This document shows positions 45,501 through 53,323 of a stretch of 64,000 nt of DNA, piece by piece. Within the stretch, counting starts at the first letter, position 1. Each line of letters opens with the position of its first letter. The notes beneath the pieces are model-generated. The model saw only the letters and a list, made by a program, of their open reading frames with translations. It was not told the DNA's origin and did not search any database. The translations under genes and the position numbers were made by a program. This DNA comes from JBFGFX01 sp965232455 (GTDB lineage Bacteria; Pseudomonadota; Gammaproteobacteria; Steroidobacterales; Woeseiaceae), in the NCBI GenBank assembly GCA_965232455.1, contig OZ246981.1, forward strand, positions 1,178,001 through 1,242,000. The letters are read 5' to 3'.

Positions 45501-45955
45501 TGGTGACCACCGATGGCTTGACCCGCAGTTGGGCACGGGCTTTAGCGGTCGGGGAATCCGACCTTGACGACGTCTGCGATCGGGTCCGGAGCGCGCTGGA
45601 CGGGATACTCGGCGATCCGAGAGGTTTGTGGATTCTGGACGGACCCGGATTCGCCGAGCTGCCGCTGACCGGCGTCTCCGAGGGCCGCACATCGTCGATC
45701 GTCATCGATCGAGTGCGAATAGACGACGGCACGCATTGGATCATCGATTACAAAACCAGCACTCACGAGGGTGGCGATCTGCGCGGTTTTCTCGAACAGG
45801 AGTCTGAACGTTATGCGCCTCAACTGGCGCGTTACGCCGACATCTATCGTCGTTACGCCCGGGACCCGCGGATACGCACGGCGCTCTACTTTCCGCTGTT
45901 GCAGAGGTTCCAGGAGGTGACCCTCGCGGCTCTGCCGGTTCATGACCCGACTTGA
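42533..45955 (+). CDS. AddA-like UvrD/Rep-family helicase-nuclease
   Basis: This 1140-residue protein is a superfamily-1A helicase fused to a nuclease. Walker A is QAPAGSGKTGLL (near residue 30), ITFTRKAAAEMQER is motif Ia, LLVDEMQDTSIGQYRLLETL is motif II (near 425), GDPMQSIYRFRNAEVG is motif III, and VQVMTMHKAKGLQFDHVVLP is motif V. A C-terminal PD-(D/E)XK domain ends with HWIIDYKTSTH (near 1075). This is the AddA/RecB layout. The GTG start has GAGGAGG upstream and lies inside the AddB-like gene, so the two subunits are coupled. It ends six bases from the convergent gspN. Confidence 0.92.
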   Translation: MFDDAALIESDRRARREALDVTRSFIVQAPAGSGKTGLLIQRYLSLLAKVENPEEILAITFTRKAAAEMQERVVDALRRARAGDSSELDHERITLAAAADVLRKDRENDWRLIESPRRMRIQTLDAFCAGTARALPLTAGLGGSPNTVEGADADGLYRQAALATLDWLVGEESVGDAVEEVLTHLDNNTGAYVAYLSRMLLMRDQWLEITGSGDVRESSSVRARLESNIADVVRHHLRNVRRRLLDAGVEGIAELASYAAGNLVAADKMDQPAAALVNRSTIADASPEELAAWRGMAELLLTQKGEWRKSINRNQGFPPGDQGEKQEWLTIIGRLSADTELAALLQIARALPDPHYDDQQWQVLLALFKLLPLAVSELKRLFAEQGVCDHPEVALAAAAALGTGESPGEVALLLDYRIRHLLVDEMQDTSIGQYRLLETLIAGWQPDDGRTFFCVGDPMQSIYRFRNAEVGQFVQARKTGIGQLALEPLTLRRNFRSGEHLVHWFNTVFGQLFPSNDDMASGAVSYAESAPVDALLGSGEHHVYPLFDAEVGDEAKETAKIVQRCLKRPDDEDVAVLVRSRTQLPVLLAELRRKRIDYRAIEIDRLTDLPEIIDVQALTRAYCHPADRAAWLALLRGPFAGLSWSDLHRLVLGAPSDVVWDLLRDPKTIGRLSPFAQQAISGFVAKMSGCLASHCTLSLRQRIESAWYRFGGPGLLHDEEQLANVYRYFDVLDRIEVAGTLSDPAELQQLLDDERVSSRGGNDCRVQVMTMHKAKGLQFDHVVLPSLGRYTTAGSKAVLSWLNVPADKGGSDMVISPVGPSFELDRDPLHQYIENAQRLSDKLEQDRLLYVACTRAKKSLHLVGNVMTTSDGDGLRAPHSGSLLNRLWPALQPTIGSAFDADRHAAGGESGSEGDSYVMPRLRRADSAWRMPPAPALPESGRDATPIVQSVEHRVEYYWVGATARHAGTVVHKWLQRFVETGTWPARDQLVTTDGLTRSWARALAVGESDLDDVCDRVRSALDGILGDPRGLWILDGPGFAELPLTGVSEGRTSSIVIDRVRIDDGTHWIIDYKTSTHEGGDLRGFLEQESERYAPQLARYADIYRRYARDPRIRTALYFPLLQRFQEVTLAALPVHDPT

Positions 45956-45961
45956 CAGGCC

Positions 45962-46699
45962 CTAAAGCTGACCCTCGAAGCGAAACTCACGTTGGCCCCG
46001 CTCGTTAGCGGAACCGAGGAAACGCAGTTGGTTCAGCACTGCTTGCGGCGTTGACGCCGTCGGTGCAACCAGCCCGCTCAGGGAATACGTTCGGTCCGCC
46101 GAAACCCGCAGTGCGCCGGCAATGTCGAGCATCCCGGCGGTATCTTCGACGCTCCCGGCAATGCCGTCGTCCGTGCTGACGAGTTCGACGCGGAAGTCTC
46201 CGATAGGTGTCGAAGCGAGGCCCCGTGCGATCAGGCCCACGACCTCGACGGTGCCGTCGGCTTCGGTGGGCAGGCCGTCATCGATTCTCAATTTAGTGAA
46301 GCTCAGACGAACGTTGCCCTCGATACCCGGCGCCGGGATGACGCTTTGCATTGCGCCGATCGAAACGGCGCCTTGGACATCGCTGAGCGTCAGGCTGCCG
46401 TTCAAGCCCATCGCCACCGTCGCCTGCAGGAATCCGCCCGCCGGCTCGAAACTCGTCTCAAAGGCGAATTTCCCCGCAAACAATGCCAGCGGTTTGAAAG
46501 ACCAGCGGACGTTGCGCAAATACAGGCTGACGGCCTGGCCCTCCGCCGCGCTGCCGTCCCATACCGTTCCGTGGATCGCCGAAAGCCTGAGTTCGGGCGG
46601 AGAAAACAGCCGGTGCGCCACGCGAGCGGGAAACAGGACGACGAGCCCCACAAGGAACGTGATCGAGCCGAGGACGATCAGGCGTCGCTTTGTGAGCAC
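45962..46699 (-). CDS. gspN: Type II secretion system protein GspN
   Basis: This 245-residue protein has one N-terminal membrane span (LIVLGSITFLVGLVVLFPARV) and a beta-rich periplasmic domain with repeated weak units, matching the GspN family. It is the last gene of the gspG-N operon, six bases after gspM. GspN is not essential in all T2SS, and its role is not well defined. Confidence 0.85.
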   Translation of the reverse strand: MLTKRRLIVLGSITFLVGLVVLFPARVAHRLFSPPELRLSAIHGTVWDGSAAEGQAVSLYLRNVRWSFKPLALFAGKFAFETSFEPAGGFLQATVAMGLNGSLTLSDVQGAVSIGAMQSVIPAPGIEGNVRLSFTKLRIDDGLPTEADGTVEVVGLIARGLASTPIGDFRVELVSTDDGIAGSVEDTAGMLDIAGALRVSADRTYSLSGLVAPTASTPQAVLNQLRFLGSANERGQREFRFEGQL

Positions 46700-46705
46700 C
46701 CCGGT

Positions 46706-47188
46706 CTACCGCTCTAACGTCAGACTTACGTTGACGCGCCCGGGGATTTCCTGGGCAGAAACCGAGAAATTCCCGCTTTGAACCTGCAGGTCGTAGCGGC
46801 TGCTGAGTTCGCCGAGCCAGCGGATCGTGTCATCGAAAGACACGTCCTTGAACTCCACTCGTATGCCGTTGGCGCCGGTTGGCTGACTGCGTTGCAGAGC
46901 GCTGTAGAGCCCGCGTTCACGCAGCGTGGTATCGACTACGACAACCAGGGACTGGCCGGCGCCGGCCTGCGGCGCGGCTGAACGACCGGCGCTGCTGACC
47001 GCCGTTTTCAGGGGCCCGAGTTCAGCGAGTGAACGTTCCCAGGTCGTGACGCTGGAGGCCAGCGTTGACTGCCCCCTGTCAAGCGGCGTCCAGAGTGCAA
47101 AATAAAGAATCGCGAATACGATGAACGCGCCAGCGGCGAGCACCGATATCTGCTCGCGTCCCTCCAACGCGTAAAACCAACTCTTCAT
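46706..47188 (-). CDS. gspM: Type II secretion system protein GspM
   Basis: This 160-residue inner-membrane protein has a short cytoplasmic N-terminus, a single span (ISVLAAGAFIVFAILYFALW) and a ferredoxin-like periplasmic domain ending RVNVSLTLER. GspM pairs with GspL in the assembly platform. The ATG overlaps the gspL stop as ATGA. Confidence 0.88.
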   Translation of the reverse strand: MKSWFYALEGREQISVLAAGAFIVFAILYFALWTPLDRGQSTLASSVTTWERSLAELGPLKTAVSSAGRSAAPQAGAGQSLVVVVDTTLRERGLYSALQRSQPTGANGIRVEFKDVSFDDTIRWLGELSSRYDLQVQSGNFSVSAQEIPGRVNVSLTLER

Positions 47189-48474
47189 TGGCCAACCGCC
47201 TGTATCTGAATCCGGCTGTTCACACGGTCGTCGTCCTGACTGGTTGTCTGAATCCTCGCCTCGAAAGTGCCGCTTTCATCAATCAGGCTGCGAACGTTGT
47301 CCAACACCGACACACTCGGGGCCGAAATACGGATGTCCACGATGCCTGCCCGGTAGCTGATTGCCTGGACATCGGCGTCGGCGTTTTTTTGCAAGGCCAG
47401 ACTAATCTGCTCCAGCGATTGCAGAAACACCGCGGGCGTTCCGCCGCCGCCGGTACGGGCGCGCAGGGATGAAATTACCGCCACCGGATCGCGCACGTCA
47501 TCGGTGCCGGGAGCGATTTCACTGTATTCGGCGATGAACTGTTCCCGCAGCGCCGTTTCGCGCTGGCTCAGCTGAAAATAGTCCACCGTTTTTCCGGCGA
47601 CCGCGGTCGCGCCAAGCGCAAGAATCAGCGCCGCGGCGGATCTCCAGGGTCGGAACAGATTGCCGTACTCGGTCCTGGCGCCGAATTCGCCCTGCAAGAG
47701 GTTGACGCCGGCGCCCGTGGCCACGGTCGCGGCGAGCCGGGGCAGCACTCCGTCCGGCAGGACTTTCACGTCGACGCTCTCGAAATCGTGTCGTAATGCG
47801 ATGAAATCGTGCGCGTACTTCGTTTCGCCCTCCGGCTCGCAGTAGACGAGGACGTGCCTGGGCATCGTCTTCGTGCCTGCATTCTCGGAAGTCTCGTCCG
47901 GGACATCCTCATCCGACGGCCCCTCGTCGAACGCGCCTATGGCCGCGAGCGCCTCGGCGGGCCCGACGCCCTGCATGACCAGCTCGGTGTCGGCTCCGTC
48001 GTTGATCATTATTTTGTCGTCTGCGATCAGCAGGCTGATCGTTCCCGGGATGCACGCGAGGCCGTAGTTCTCGGCGATCAGGCTGTCGGGCTTGACGTTG
48101 GCTTCGTCCAAAGCGGCGAGACACGCTTTGAGTTTCTCGCGGTTGATGACGGCGACGGGAATGGAGCCGCTTTCTCTACGAGCGCCCGCGGCAAAATGCA
48201 GCTCATCGACGTCGTCCGCGAGGAATTCCTCGAGAGCAAACGGCAGCGCCTGATGGATTTTCGCCTGCGATTTGAGCGGTATGTCGACCGTCGTCGTCAG
48301 CACGTCCGTTGCCGGGACCAGCACGATGAGCCTGCGGTCCCCTGTATCGGCCTGCGCGGCGTTCATCGGCCCGCTTACCGGCGGTCCCACGCGCGCGCCG
48401 CTCGAGTCCATGACGATCCAGTTTGCCGATTGCTCGGCCGATTCACCCAGTCTGAGAACGAGTACTTCAGCCAT
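47185..48474 (-). CDS. gspL: Type II secretion system protein GspL
   Basis: This 429-residue protein has a cytoplasmic actin-like domain (about 1-250) that contacts the GspE ATPase, a single membrane span near 280 (SAAALILALGATAVAGKTV) and a periplasmic ferredoxin-like domain. It matches GspL in length and layout. The GspE partner is not encoded in this window. It follows gspK by 33 bases. Confidence 0.88.
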   Translation of the reverse strand: MAEVLVLRLGESAEQSANWIVMDSSGARVGPPVSGPMNAAQADTGDRRLIVLVPATDVLTTTVDIPLKSQAKIHQALPFALEEFLADDVDELHFAAGARRESGSIPVAVINREKLKACLAALDEANVKPDSLIAENYGLACIPGTISLLIADDKIMINDGADTELVMQGVGPAEALAAIGAFDEGPSDEDVPDETSENAGTKTMPRHVLVYCEPEGETKYAHDFIALRHDFESVDVKVLPDGVLPRLAATVATGAGVNLLQGEFGARTEYGNLFRPWRSAAALILALGATAVAGKTVDYFQLSQRETALREQFIAEYSEIAPGTDDVRDPVAVISSLRARTGGGGTPAVFLQSLEQISLALQKNADADVQAISYRAGIVDIRISAPSVSVLDNVRSLIDESGTFEARIQTTSQDDDRVNSRIQIQAVGQ

Positions 48475-48507
48475 GTCCGTGCCGTGTCAGGTTACGCTGT
48501 GTCATTG

Positions 48508-49443
48508 TCAGGCCGTTCCGAGGCTGCGCAGGATAGTGGATACGTTACCGCGCGGTCCGCGCCGCAGGACGCTGTACAAAGTGACCCGAACCGTATCAAT
48601 ACGGACCACGACCTTCAATTGAAAATAACTGGAGGAGTCCGTCAGATCGGTGAGAACTTCCGGGGCCACGAGCGAGGTAAATGCGTTTTCGACGTCCGCG
48701 AAACCGCCCCCTTCGCGTTCCGAGATCAGCCCCTCGACGTCACCGGGCGAGATATTCTCGTCCAGTGAGCGAAGGACAAACGGTGTCGCCGTATTGACGT
48801 TGACGTTGGTTCTTCCGGGCAGCGCGACGATATGCGGCGCCAGCGTGTCGAAGGTGATTTTGTCCATGCCGTCGAGGGCGGCCAGTTCACTGGTGCTCGA
48901 CAGCAATTGATTGGCGGCCCGATAGGGCGGCGTGATGCCGGTGTAAATGCTGTCTTCCGCACCGTCCGGAAACGCCGCGTCGAGATCCGGATCGAGCCAG
49001 TCGGCCGCGATACCCGCGAACCGCGGGTCGAGTTCCAGCGAGGTCAGCAGCCGTTGAAACTGTTCCAGCGACTCCTCGTGGACCGTACCGTCGGCGTCGA
49101 TCAGATTGTTGACGTTGAAGCGGCCCTGAAGGTCCTCGATGACGCCGAAGACGTCGCCGCCGTCGATGGGTAGTGGGGGGAGGTCGGTTGCCCAGATTTC
49201 CCCCAGATGATCCGTCTCGCTGTCTTCCAGATCCTGCCGAAGGATCGCCGCGACCCAGTTTTCCGCGCCCAGCGCGACCTGGACCGCCTGGTCGCGATAC
49301 AGCATCATCGTGGTGCGGCGAACGTCGAGCGCATTGTCCCACGCGAGATTTCCCGCCACGATGGTGGCGAGCGCCATGATGATCATCGCCGTAATCAACG
49401 CCACGCCTCTTTGGCGGGTTTTTGCACGGCGACGGTCGATCAC
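48508..49443 (-). CDS. gspK: Type II secretion minor pseudopilin GspK
   Basis: This 311-residue protein has a prepilin-like N-terminus, GVALITAMIIMALATIVAG, in which the position-5 glutamate of other pseudopilins is absent, as is usual for GspK. The large alpha domain inserted in the pseudopilin fold is present. GspK caps the pseudopilus with GspI and GspJ. The GTG start at 49443 overlaps the gspJ stop as GTGA. Confidence 0.9.
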   Translation of the reverse strand: MIDRRRAKTRQRGVALITAMIIMALATIVAGNLAWDNALDVRRTTMMLYRDQAVQVALGAENWVAAILRQDLEDSETDHLGEIWATDLPPLPIDGGDVFGVIEDLQGRFNVNNLIDADGTVHEESLEQFQRLLTSLELDPRFAGIAADWLDPDLDAAFPDGAEDSIYTGITPPYRAANQLLSSTSELAALDGMDKITFDTLAPHIVALPGRTNVNVNTATPFVLRSLDENISPGDVEGLISEREGGGFADVENAFTSLVAPEVLTDLTDSSSYFQLKVVVRIDTVRVTLYSVLRRGPRGNVSTILRSLGTA

Positions 49444-50060
49444 GGCGACACCTCGACAATCCGCGTAAGCTCGCCTTCGTCCACCAGCGTCATGACGATC
49501 TGCACGGCACGCGGCCGGAGCCTGAGGCCGAGCGGCCCCTGGAGGCCCTGAGGCGGCCACTGTTCGGTCCATTCGCCGTTTTCCTGCATGAAAAGAAACG
49601 CGATACTCTCCACGTCGTCGAGCAGGCTCACGGCGATGACCTCGTTGCTGAACGTGCGGTCCAACACGCGCCAGTGATAACGAATCAGTTCATCCTCTTC
49701 GAGCCGATACGCCGCGCGCTGTAACGTACCGCGGGGCATCGTCATCGGGTTGTTCCAGCCGCCGCGAGTCAGTTCGATCGTGTAACCGCTCTGAAAATCC
49801 GAGCGCAGGGCGGGCCCGAAACCATCTCCCAGTTCGTCGCGCACCGGGCGCGGCGAGAGCTGCAGAAAGTCCTGGCTGATCAGTCGCATCGTACGCTGGA
49901 TCGCCTGAATACGCTCCATCCTTTCCGACAGCACTTCCGAGCTGGTGATAATCTGACTGAGCGTGCCGTACGCCAGCGCGGATAGGACCGCAAAAATGGC
50001 CATCGCGACGAGAATCTCGATGAGCGTGAAACCGAGCTCCGGGTTGCATCGCCGCCTCAT
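49440..50060 (-). CDS. gspJ: Type II secretion minor pseudopilin GspJ
   Basis: This 206-residue protein has the prepilin peptidase site LGFTLIEILVAMAIF near residue 9 (cleavage after Gly, Glu5 of the mature protein) and a larger globular domain. It overlaps gspI by four bases (ATGA) and gspK by four bases. Confidence 0.92.
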   Translation of the reverse strand: MRRRCNPELGFTLIEILVAMAIFAVLSALAYGTLSQIITSSEVLSERMERIQAIQRTMRLISQDFLQLSPRPVRDELGDGFGPALRSDFQSGYTIELTRGGWNNPMTMPRGTLQRAAYRLEEDELIRYHWRVLDRTFSNEVIAVSLLDDVESIAFLFMQENGEWTEQWPPQGLQGPLGLRLRPRAVQIVMTLVDEGELTRIVEVSP

Positions 50061-50530
50061 TGCGTCGCCCCGGAGGCCTGCGACGCGCTGCTCCAGACCG
50101 CATTGGCGTCGCCGGGTACGACGGGTTCGCCGATGAATCCGCTGACGACGCCGCTGACCTCATCGCTGCCGGCGAGTGATACGACGACGTCTACACGAAA
50201 CAGGTTCTCGACGCCGGTCTCGGAGATCTCGGTGTCGAGACTCCATTCCTGTCCGGCGTAATTCAGCTCAGAGGTGGTCGAGCTGATTTCGGGCACCACG
50301 TTGGCCAGTCGGAGTTCGGTAATTCGATTCTGCGCGATCCACGATGCGTACGTGCGTTCCTGCATGCCCCGGGCGCCGTCGACCATCTGGCTTACGGCCG
50401 CCGTGGCCGCCGCCAGGGCGAGTGCCGCGATGGCCAACGCGACCATGACCTCGATCAACGTGAAACCGCCGCTGCGCCGCCCGGCGGCACGCCGGCGGCG
50501 TTTCTTCTGCGCAAGCCTACTCGATTTCAT
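50057..50530 (-). CDS. gspI: Type II secretion minor pseudopilin GspI
   Basis: This 157-residue protein has prepilin site GGFTLIEVMVALAIAALALAA after an unusually basic leader (KKRRRRAAGRR). The ATG at 50530 is chosen; another in-frame ATG at 50539 and an open frame to 50692 exist but overlap gspH further. The pseudopilin domain is of normal GspI length. Confidence 0.9.
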   Translation of the reverse strand: MKSSRLAQKKRRRRAAGRRSGGFTLIEVMVALAIAALALAAATAAVSQMVDGARGMQERTYASWIAQNRITELRLANVVPEISSTTSELNYAGQEWSLDTEISETGVENLFRVDVVVSLAGSDEVSGVVSGFIGEPVVPGDANAVWSSASQASGATQ

Positions 50531-51110
50531 CGTCTTCATCGCCGAGCTTGATGCTGCCGTCGGGATCGATGCGCATCTGCACGATCGTGTCGTCCGTACG
50601 CCGGATGATATCGACGGCCAGCGGCGACAGATCACCGCTCGAGAGGATGAGACCGTGCGGCGCGTATTTGTCCAATAGCGGACTGCCGTCATCGTCGTCG
50701 TCGGTTTCGGGTTCCGCGGCCTGTTCGGCGAGCTGAATTCGCCGGTCTTCGATGAAGAGATCCAGTTCCAGGTCCTGCGGCAACTGACGTGGTCTCAATA
50801 CTTCGTCACCCAGGATTTCGCCCCAGCGCTCGAAAATCGGATCGTATTCGACGAAGCGGTAGCCCTGATGGATGAACTCGATGCCAAAGTCGCGTCCTTG
50901 CAGCTCCGCTTCCTCGGAGGCGAGCTGAATCAGCGACGTCATGCGTCGCGCTTCGCGCTGCAATTCACGATCGTCACCGATGACGTTCAGCGATAAAACG
51001 ATGATCGAATAGAGAATGCCGACAATGACGACGACAACGAGAACTTCAATCAGCGTGAAGCCGCGGCTCGGTATGCCTGGCGGCGGCCAGGGGGCACGGC
51101 GGGCGTTCAT
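50517..51110 (-). CDS. gspH: Type II secretion minor pseudopilin GspH
   Basis: This 197-residue protein has prepilin site RGFTLIEVLVVVVIVGILYSI near residue 17 and a GspH/FimT-type C-terminal domain with GYRFVEYDP. It carries an acidic stretch (ETDDDDDGSPL) near residue 145. It lies nine bases after gspG and overlaps gspI by 14 bases. Confidence 0.9.
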   Translation of the reverse strand: MNARRAPWPPPGIPSRGFTLIEVLVVVVIVGILYSIIVLSLNVIGDDRELQREARRMTSLIQLASEEAELQGRDFGIEFIHQGYRFVEYDPIFERWGEILGDEVLRPRQLPQDLELDLFIEDRRIQLAEQAAEPETDDDDDGSPLLDKYAPHGLILSSGDLSPLAVDIIRRTDDTIVQMRIDPDGSIKLGDEDDEIE

Positions 51111-51119
51111 CGTTCCGGT

Positions 51120-51572
51120 TTATTCGGTGTCCCAGTTGCCGATATCGGCATCTTCGCCTTCGCCGCCAGGGCGCCCGTCACGTCCAAGGCTGTAAATGTC
51201 GATTTCAGCGTTGTTGCCGGGATTCAGGTAAAGGTAGGGGTTGCCCCAGGGGTCTTTCGGCAGCTGATCCAGGTACTGTTTCCAGTTGCGAATGTTCGGA
51301 TCCGCCGGCCGGGTAACGAGGGCCTCCAGACCTTGCTCGCTGGTGGGGTAGTTGAAGTTGTCGAGCCGGTACAGCTTCATTGCGTTTTCGATGCCGCGGA
51401 TGTCGGATTTCGCCGCGGTTATCTGCGCATCACCGACGCGCCCGATGACGTTGGGCGCCACAATCGCGGCCAGGATGCCGAGAATGATTACGACGACCAT
51501 GATTTCGATCAATGTAAAACCGTGCTGCTGACGCGATCGACGGCGTCGAGCTCGTTGTTGGTTCCGTAGCAT
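51120..51572 (-). CDS. gspG: Type II secretion major pseudopilin GspG
   Basis: This 150-residue protein has prepilin site HGFTLIEIMVVVIILGILAAIV near residue 18 and the GspG core motif YPTSEQGLEALVTRP with WGNPYLYLNPGN, which includes the calcium-binding loop. The ATG at 51572 has GGAG nine bases upstream, and the open frame to 51650 is not expected to be translated. It is the first gene of the gspG-N operon here. gspC, D, E and F are not in the window. Confidence 0.94.
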   Translation of the reverse strand: MLRNQQRARRRRSRQQHGFTLIEIMVVVIILGILAAIVAPNVIGRVGDAQITAAKSDIRGIENAMKLYRLDNFNYPTSEQGLEALVTRPADPNIRNWKQYLDQLPKDPWGNPYLYLNPGNNAEIDIYSLGRDGRPGGEGEDADIGNWDTE

Positions 51573-51648
51573 GCGTTGAAACTCCGCGAATTCGGCCGGC
51601 CAGCCGGTGCGTTGACTCAATGTCTGAATAAACGCCAGTATATCAAAC

Positions 51649-52272
51649 ATGGGGTTAATCCAAGCTCGAAATGACCGCGCCTCCGCAGATCTGCTGGCCC
51701 CCGGCTTCTGGCTGATACCCGGTTTGACCGTTGGGCTCGCCGCCGTGTTCGCCGCGTTCGGCGAGGCCGGGAGGGCGTTGCTTCGCTACGATCGCGCCGC
51801 TATCGCCGATGGCGAGCTGTGGAGGCTCCTCAGCGGGCATTTTGCGCACCTGGGGTGGGGGCATTACCTGTTGAACGCGGCCGGCGTGGCGCTCGTCTGG
51901 GTGCTGGTGGGGCACCGCTTCACGGCCTTTCAGTGGTTTTTGGCGTTGGTCGCATTGATCGCCGGTATCGATCTCGGTTTCTGGTATCTGGACCCCGGGC
52001 TCATCTGGTACGTCGGTCTGTCGGGCGTATTACACGGACTGTTGGTGGCCGGGCTGATCGTTGGCTGGCGTGAATCGCCCGCCGAGACCGCCGTTCTGCT
52101 GGCGCTGCTGGCCGTGAAACTCGGCTACGAGCAGATCGTGGGTCCGCTGCCCGGTTCGGAATCCGCAGCCGGCGCCGCGGTGGTGGTGAATGCGCACCTG
52201 TACGGAGCCGTCACCGGCGCCGTGCTCGCGGGGCTGAAGTTGATTAGAGTCCGCGGTGCCCGCGCTATATAA
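51649..52272 (+). CDS. rrtA: Rhomboid-family protease of rhombosortase (RrtA) type
   Basis: This 207-residue intramembrane serine protease has about six membrane spans. The catalytic serine lies in YVGLSGVLHGLL (near residue 128) and the catalytic histidine in NAHLYGAVTG (near 186). WRLLSGHFAHLGWGHYLLNAAG is the family N-terminal block. Rhombosortases process proteins with GlyGly-CTERM tails, which are exported by type II secretion. The divergent gspG operon is only 76 bases away, which fits that link. Its substrates are not in this window. Confidence 0.87.
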   Translation: MGLIQARNDRASADLLAPGFWLIPGLTVGLAAVFAAFGEAGRALLRYDRAAIADGELWRLLSGHFAHLGWGHYLLNAAGVALVWVLVGHRFTAFQWFLALVALIAGIDLGFWYLDPGLIWYVGLSGVLHGLLVAGLIVGWRESPAETAVLLALLAVKLGYEQIVGPLPGSESAAGAAVVVNAHLYGAVTGAVLAGLKLIRVRGARAI

Positions 52273-52273
52273 T
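52268..52273 (+). promoter_or_regulatory. Perfect -10 element TATAAT before fabD
   Basis: TATAAT overlaps the rhombosortase stop codon and lies 40 bases before the fabD start. No good -35 at 16-18 bases is visible, so promoter activity is uncertain. Confidence 0.35.
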
Positions 52274-52312
52274 GCGCGGCCGGTCGATAAAGACGGTTGC
52301 TGGAGAGACGAA

Positions 52313-53236
52313 TTGACGCTTGCGATGGTATTCCCCGGGCAGGGTTCGCAGTCGCTGGGCATGCAGGCCGCGCTGGCGGAAGCCTATCGAGAAGTTCTTG
52401 ATACCTACGCCGAGGCGAGCGAATTGCTCGGCTACGACCTCTGGCGGCTCGTGCAGGAGGGTCCGGCGGAGGATCTCGACCGTACGACGGTTACCCAGCC
52501 GGCGATGCTGGCCGCCGGCGTCGCCACCTGGCGGGTCTGGCAATCGAGGGGCGGGCCCGCACCGGCGCGCATGGCCGGGCACAGCCTTGGCGGATACACC
52601 GCCCTGGTTTGCGCCGGCTCGCTGAGATTTGCCGATGCCGTGCCGCTCGTCCAGCGGCGCGCCGAGCTGATGCAGGCGGCGGTGCCGCCCGATGAGGCCG
52701 CCATGGCGGCGATACTGGGGCTCGACGATGCGGCGGTTCTCGATATTTGCAACAGCGCGTCGGGGATCGGCGTCGCCGAGGCCGTCAACTTCAATTCCCC
52801 CGGCCAGATCGTCATCTCGGGACACGCGGCGGCGGTCAAACGGGCCGTGGACATTGCAAAAGAAAACGGCGCCAAGCGGGCCATACTGCTCAACGTCAGC
52901 GTGCCGTCACACTCCTCTTTGATGCGTGAAGCCGGTGAGGAATTGTTCACGACCCTCAAAGCCACCGAATTCGCCGCACCGTCCGTGCCGGTATTCAGCA
53001 GCATCGCCGTCAGGGCGTACCGGGACGCCGATGACATACGAGACGTGCTTCGGCAGCAGGTCTTCAGCCCCGTCCAGTGGGTGAAAACGACACGTGCACT
53101 CATCGAGGCCGGAACGGACAACATCGTCGAATGCGGACCGGGAAAGGTGCTGGCGGGCCTGTGTCGCAGAATCGACAAAACGACGCCGGCTATTTGCATC
53201 GATTCACCAGACTCGCTGGAGAAAGCGCTGGGTTGA
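52313..53236 (+). CDS. fabD: Malonyl-CoA-ACP transacylase
   Basis: FabD loads malonate onto acyl carrier protein. It has 307 residues. It begins at a TTG (MTLAMVFPGQGSQ) with GGAGAG five bases upstream, and the longer open frame is not conserved. The active serine is in AGHSLGGYTALV (Ser91), the catalytic histidine in VPSHSSLM (near 200), and ECGPGKVLAGL is near the C-terminus. rpmF, plsX and fabH, often upstream of fabD, are replaced here by the rhombosortase. Confidence 0.95.
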   Translation: MTLAMVFPGQGSQSLGMQAALAEAYREVLDTYAEASELLGYDLWRLVQEGPAEDLDRTTVTQPAMLAAGVATWRVWQSRGGPAPARMAGHSLGGYTALVCAGSLRFADAVPLVQRRAELMQAAVPPDEAAMAAILGLDDAAVLDICNSASGIGVAEAVNFNSPGQIVISGHAAAVKRAVDIAKENGAKRAILLNVSVPSHSSLMREAGEELFTTLKATEFAAPSVPVFSSIAVRAYRDADDIRDVLRQQVFSPVQWVKTTRALIEAGTDNIVECGPGKVLAGLCRRIDKTTPAICIDSPDSLEKALG

Positions 53237-53323
53237 GCGGACCGCAATCGACCATTTCCATTGCAGATTTCGGTTTGGCAAATCACGGTCTCACCTGGGA
53301 CGTGCTGACGGGGGCAACGATTC

